Shown here piece by piece: positions 5,047 through 7,356 of a DNA stretch of 7,356 bases. The stretch covers positions 1 to 7,356 of the forward strand of contig JACDAU010000104.1 in NCBI GenBank assembly GCA_013695265.1, given 5' to 3'. Under the pieces are notes generated by a model. The model ran no database searches. It had not been told where the DNA came from and saw only the letters and a list, made by a program, of their open reading frames with translations. The stretch is from Chloroflexia bacterium (GTDB lineage: Bacteria; Chloroflexota; Chloroflexia; Thermobaculales; Thermobaculaceae). The translations under genes were made by a program, and so were the position numbers. The stretch's first letter is position 1. Each line of letters starts with the position of its first letter.

Positions 5047-7356
5047 TTACAACATCCACTCCCGCCCACAGGCTCGCACGCGAACACCGGACGCATCACC
5101 GTGCAGCACGCGAACGCTGGGCTCCATCTGTCCTGTCGCGTGGTCCCGGCGCTGCGTGTACGTTCCCCACGCGCGGCCAGTGCTCCAGAACGTGCGGAAG
5201 TCCTCGGCGTTGATCCGGGGCGCGAACGTCATTTCGCCGCGCGCCATGTCGCACGCGAATCCGCTGAGTGCCGGAAGCAGCCCCCAGCTTGCCATGGATC
5301 GAGCGTAATGGTTTCCGCACTCCACCTCGTTCCACGGATTCCGGCGCACGCCGTCGTGCCGGGCGCGCACGGCACGCACAAGGGTGAGGCCCTCGTCTAC
5401 CAGTCCCTCGTATATCAGATGCGTCGCCACCTGATACTCGATGCCAGTAAATACCTCGTCGGAGTACGGGAACGGTACGCGCGGCCGTCCACCGCGCGGC
5501 CACGAGCATACGAGCAGCCCTGACTCGTCGTTCAGCACGTACGTTCGCTGACCGTTTACGTGCTCGGTGAAGTCCTGCCGGTAGTTGTGGCGGTAGATGG
5601 ATTCGAGGGCACGTCGGACGTGTTCGCGCGGTAGCAGTGGGCCGAGCCCCAGCAGGTGCGCTATTTGCTGGCCGAGCAACTGGTCGGACAGGCAACCTGT
5701 GCCGTGCTGGTACGGATAGGCGTCGACATCATCGAGCCTTTGTGCATAGTACTCCCCGTTCCAGCACAACGCATCGAGCCGTGCGGCACTGCGCGCGAAG
5801 GCCGCCGCGTACCGTTGTGCGTCGTCCCCGAGATAGCGGGCGATCTCCTCCGCCGCCCGCAGCGCCCCCAGGAAAAACACGCCAGTAAGCGGATTCGGCC
5901 CGTAAAACTCGATGTCGTACGTGTTGTGCTGGCGGCCGTCCAGCACCAGATCATCATCGGTGTCCCAGTACTCGACGGCATACCGCAGCGCGGCTTGCAC
6001 CTTCGGCCACATTTCCCGCAGGAAGGAGTCATCGCCGGAGAACTGCCACTCGCGGTAAACGCGCATTACTGTTCCGAGTTGGCCGTCCGCTGCGGCCTCG
6101 TGATCCCAGATTGACTCGAAGATCCTGAGGGCACGGAAGTTCATCTTGCCGTCCGGTCCGGTTTCGTCGAGCAATTCCGTACGGCGCATGCTGCGCTCCA
6201 GTTCGGGAAACAAGTAGGCTGCGGTCTGGGCGTAGTTCCACACATGCGTGCAGGTGCCGGGACAGCACCCTTCATCGTCGAAGCAACCCTCCCAACCAAG
6301 AAATCGCCCATCCTCCAGCCAGAAACAGGTGGTACTGCGGAGGGCGGCGACGTTGCTCGCGACTGCGTCGAGCACAAACGCTGGCAGGGTGCTCTGGAAG
6401 AGTGCGTCGTGGTACGCCCGCGTCTCGCTTTCGAGCCGATTCCGGTACTCCGCAAGGTATTGCGCAACCTCCCAGGAGCTGTCGAAGCGAGTCGCATAAT
6501 GGTTGCGGATCGTTTCGCGTCCCGCGTGCCGTACCCGCGCACCCTCGTTCCAACCATTGATTCGATTCGGAAAGTACCAGGCCAGCACAAATTGGAAGTC
6601 CCGTCTCTCACCGGGGGCGAGAGTGGAAGCAACCGCCACAGAGCCCGTGTCGGTCCTTCCATCCTCCGATGGGGTGTCGATGCCGAGGTCGTCAAGGCGC
6701 CCGTCGGCGGAGAAGTCGGTCCAGAACTCCTCCAGCGATTCGTGCGCCCACGAGCCGCGGCGCCACACGGGCTTGCACGTTACGGGGTCGTCCAGCACCG
6801 CGAGCGAGAAGTCACCGTACTGCAGGTGCTCCGGCGGATACCGCTCGGACCACAGGTACATCCCGGCCAGCCCATGCATCGCGCGGAGGACGTTGCGATT
6901 CGTGCCACCCTGCGGTACGTGCGGATGGCCGAATCTGCCATGTTCGATGCCGCCAACCGGATTTAGGATCGAACCGACGATGCTAACATCGACGGCTGTG
7001 TTCGAGGAGTTGGTGACGCTGTAGGTGAGATAAGCGCCGGGCAGGCCGGAGTCCGCTGCATCAAGCGGTATGAGCGGAGTAAATGCTTCGAGACGCACTT
7101 GAACGGGCAGGCCGGGATCCTCGAACGTCAACCAGGCGATGGGGTACTCGCCCCGCAACGTGGATCCGGCAACGTGGGGCAGCCCGGCGGCGGTGCTTTG
7201 ATGGTAACCGTGAGATTCGACGTACGGCGCCCGGACAGGCGCCTGGAGCACACGCGTCACCGGCTGTGCCCCGCGCGCGCAGGCACGAATTGCGAACCAG
7301 GTGTTGGGCAGGGTGTGGCCCTTTGCGGGGCTGTTGAAGATCTCCCAGTCGCGTAA
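5047..7356 (-). CDS. GH116-family glycosidase (GBA2/bile-acid beta-glucosidase type), 5' end cut by window edge
   Basis: The frame is open from the last base of the window to TAA at 5049-5047: 769 visible residues. It begins LRDWEIFNSPAKG, which in this family follows a short glycine-rich strand, so roughly 40-60 residues are missing. The N-terminal beta-sandwich domain covers about residues 1-300 (GLPGAYLTYSVTN at 104-116), then the (alpha/alpha)6 catalytic domain with CTHVWNY (369-375), ADGQLGTVMRVYREW (423-437), HNTYDIEFYGP (477-487), SDQLLGQQ (557-564), SDEVFTGIEYQVA (632-644) and NPWNEVECGNHYARSM (673-688). D558 in SDQLLGQ aligns by eye with the GBA2 SDQCAGQ motif carrying the acid/base Asp; I cannot place the nucleophilic Glu with certainty. 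The family retains anomeric configuration and cleaves beta-glucosides, beta-xylosides or glucosylceramide. No signal peptide can be judged because the N terminus is absent. First gene of the visible series, 83 bases before the micro-ORF start. Confidence 0.93.
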   Translation of the reverse strand, partial: LRDWEIFNSPAKGHTLPNTWFAIRACARGAQPVTRVLQAPVRAPYVESHGYHQSTAAGLPHVAGSTLRGEYPIAWLTFEDPGLPVQVRLEAFTPLIPLDAADSGLPGAYLTYSVTNSSNTAVDVSIVGSILNPVGGIEHGRFGHPHVPQGGTNRNVLRAMHGLAGMYLWSERYPPEHLQYGDFSLAVLDDPVTCKPVWRRGSWAHESLEEFWTDFSADGRLDDLGIDTPSEDGRTDTGSVAVASTLAPGERRDFQFVLAWYFPNRINGWNEGARVRHAGRETIRNHYATRFDSSWEVAQYLAEYRNRLESETRAYHDALFQSTLPAFVLDAVASNVAALRSTTCFWLEDGRFLGWEGCFDDEGCCPGTCTHVWNYAQTAAYLFPELERSMRRTELLDETGPDGKMNFRALRIFESIWDHEAAADGQLGTVMRVYREWQFSGDDSFLREMWPKVQAALRYAVEYWDTDDDLVLDGRQHNTYDIEFYGPNPLTGVFFLGALRAAEEIARYLGDDAQRYAAAFARSAARLDALCWNGEYYAQRLDDVDAYPYQHGTGCLSDQLLGQQIAHLLGLGPLLPREHVRRALESIYRHNYRQDFTEHVNGQRTYVLNDESGLLVCSWPRGGRPRVPFPYSDEVFTGIEYQVATHLIYEGLVDEGLTLVRAVRARHDGVRRNPWNEVECGNHYARSMASWGLLPALSGFACDMARGEMTFAPRINAEDFRTFWSTGRAWGTYTQRRDHATGQMEPSVRVLHGDASGVRVRACGREWML

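Noticed and set aside
3867..5213. A 448-codon open frame on the plus strand opposite the dehydrogenase.
   Set aside because: It is the antisense shadow of a well-supported MDR gene in GC-rich DNA; its translation is rich in Arg, His and Pro and has no recognisable domain.
5047..7260. Starting the glycosidase at the in-frame GTG 7260.
   Set aside because: The frame stays open to the window edge and the extra 32 residues (LRDWEIFNSPAKG and on) match the family's conserved N-terminal region, so the gene is truncated by the window rather than starting there.

Overview
The window is GC-rich bacterial DNA with a compact, one-directional layout. Every gene I can support is on the minus strand, so transcription runs from the right edge to the left. 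The composition, the frequent GTG starts and the gene types fit a high-GC environmental bacterium such as a Chloroflexota (Thermomicrobia/Sphaerobacter-like) or actinobacterial lineage. That placement is inferred from protein style only; there is no rRNA or other marker gene.

Layout in transcription order. (1) 7356-5047: a GH116-family glycosidase (GBA2/bile-acid beta-glucosidase type), cut at its 5' end by the window edge. (2) An 83-base gap with a weak promoter-like patch and an 18-bp palindrome, then a 12-codon micro-ORF (4963-4925) with a strong ribosome binding site. (3) 4928-3879: a zinc-dependent MDR dehydrogenase whose GTG start overlaps the micro-ORF stop. (4) 3876-3034: an UlaG-like metallo-beta-lactamase-fold lactonase, two bases after the dehydrogenase. 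(5) and (6) 2890-2240 and 2163-1579: two tandem paralogous histidine phosphatases. (7) 1480-518: a protein resembling U32-peptidase-like TIM-barrel proteins. (8) 443-1: the N-terminal part of a mandelate racemase/muconate lactonizing (enolase superfamily) dehydratase-type enzyme, cut by the left edge.

The set reads as a sugar-catabolic operon. A glycosidase could release a sugar, a dehydrogenase oxidise it, a lactonase-like enzyme open the lactone, and an enolase-superfamily dehydratase turn the aldonate into a 2-keto-3-deoxy acid. That is the order of a non-phosphorylative Entner-Doudoroff/Weimberg/Dahms-type route. The roles of the two phosphatases and the U32-like protein in such a pathway are unknown, and they are the most interesting part of the window. 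No mobile element, CRISPR array, tRNA or rRNA was seen. No stretch longer than 300 bases lacks a gene; the gaps are about 74, 98, 76, 143, 2 and 83 bases.
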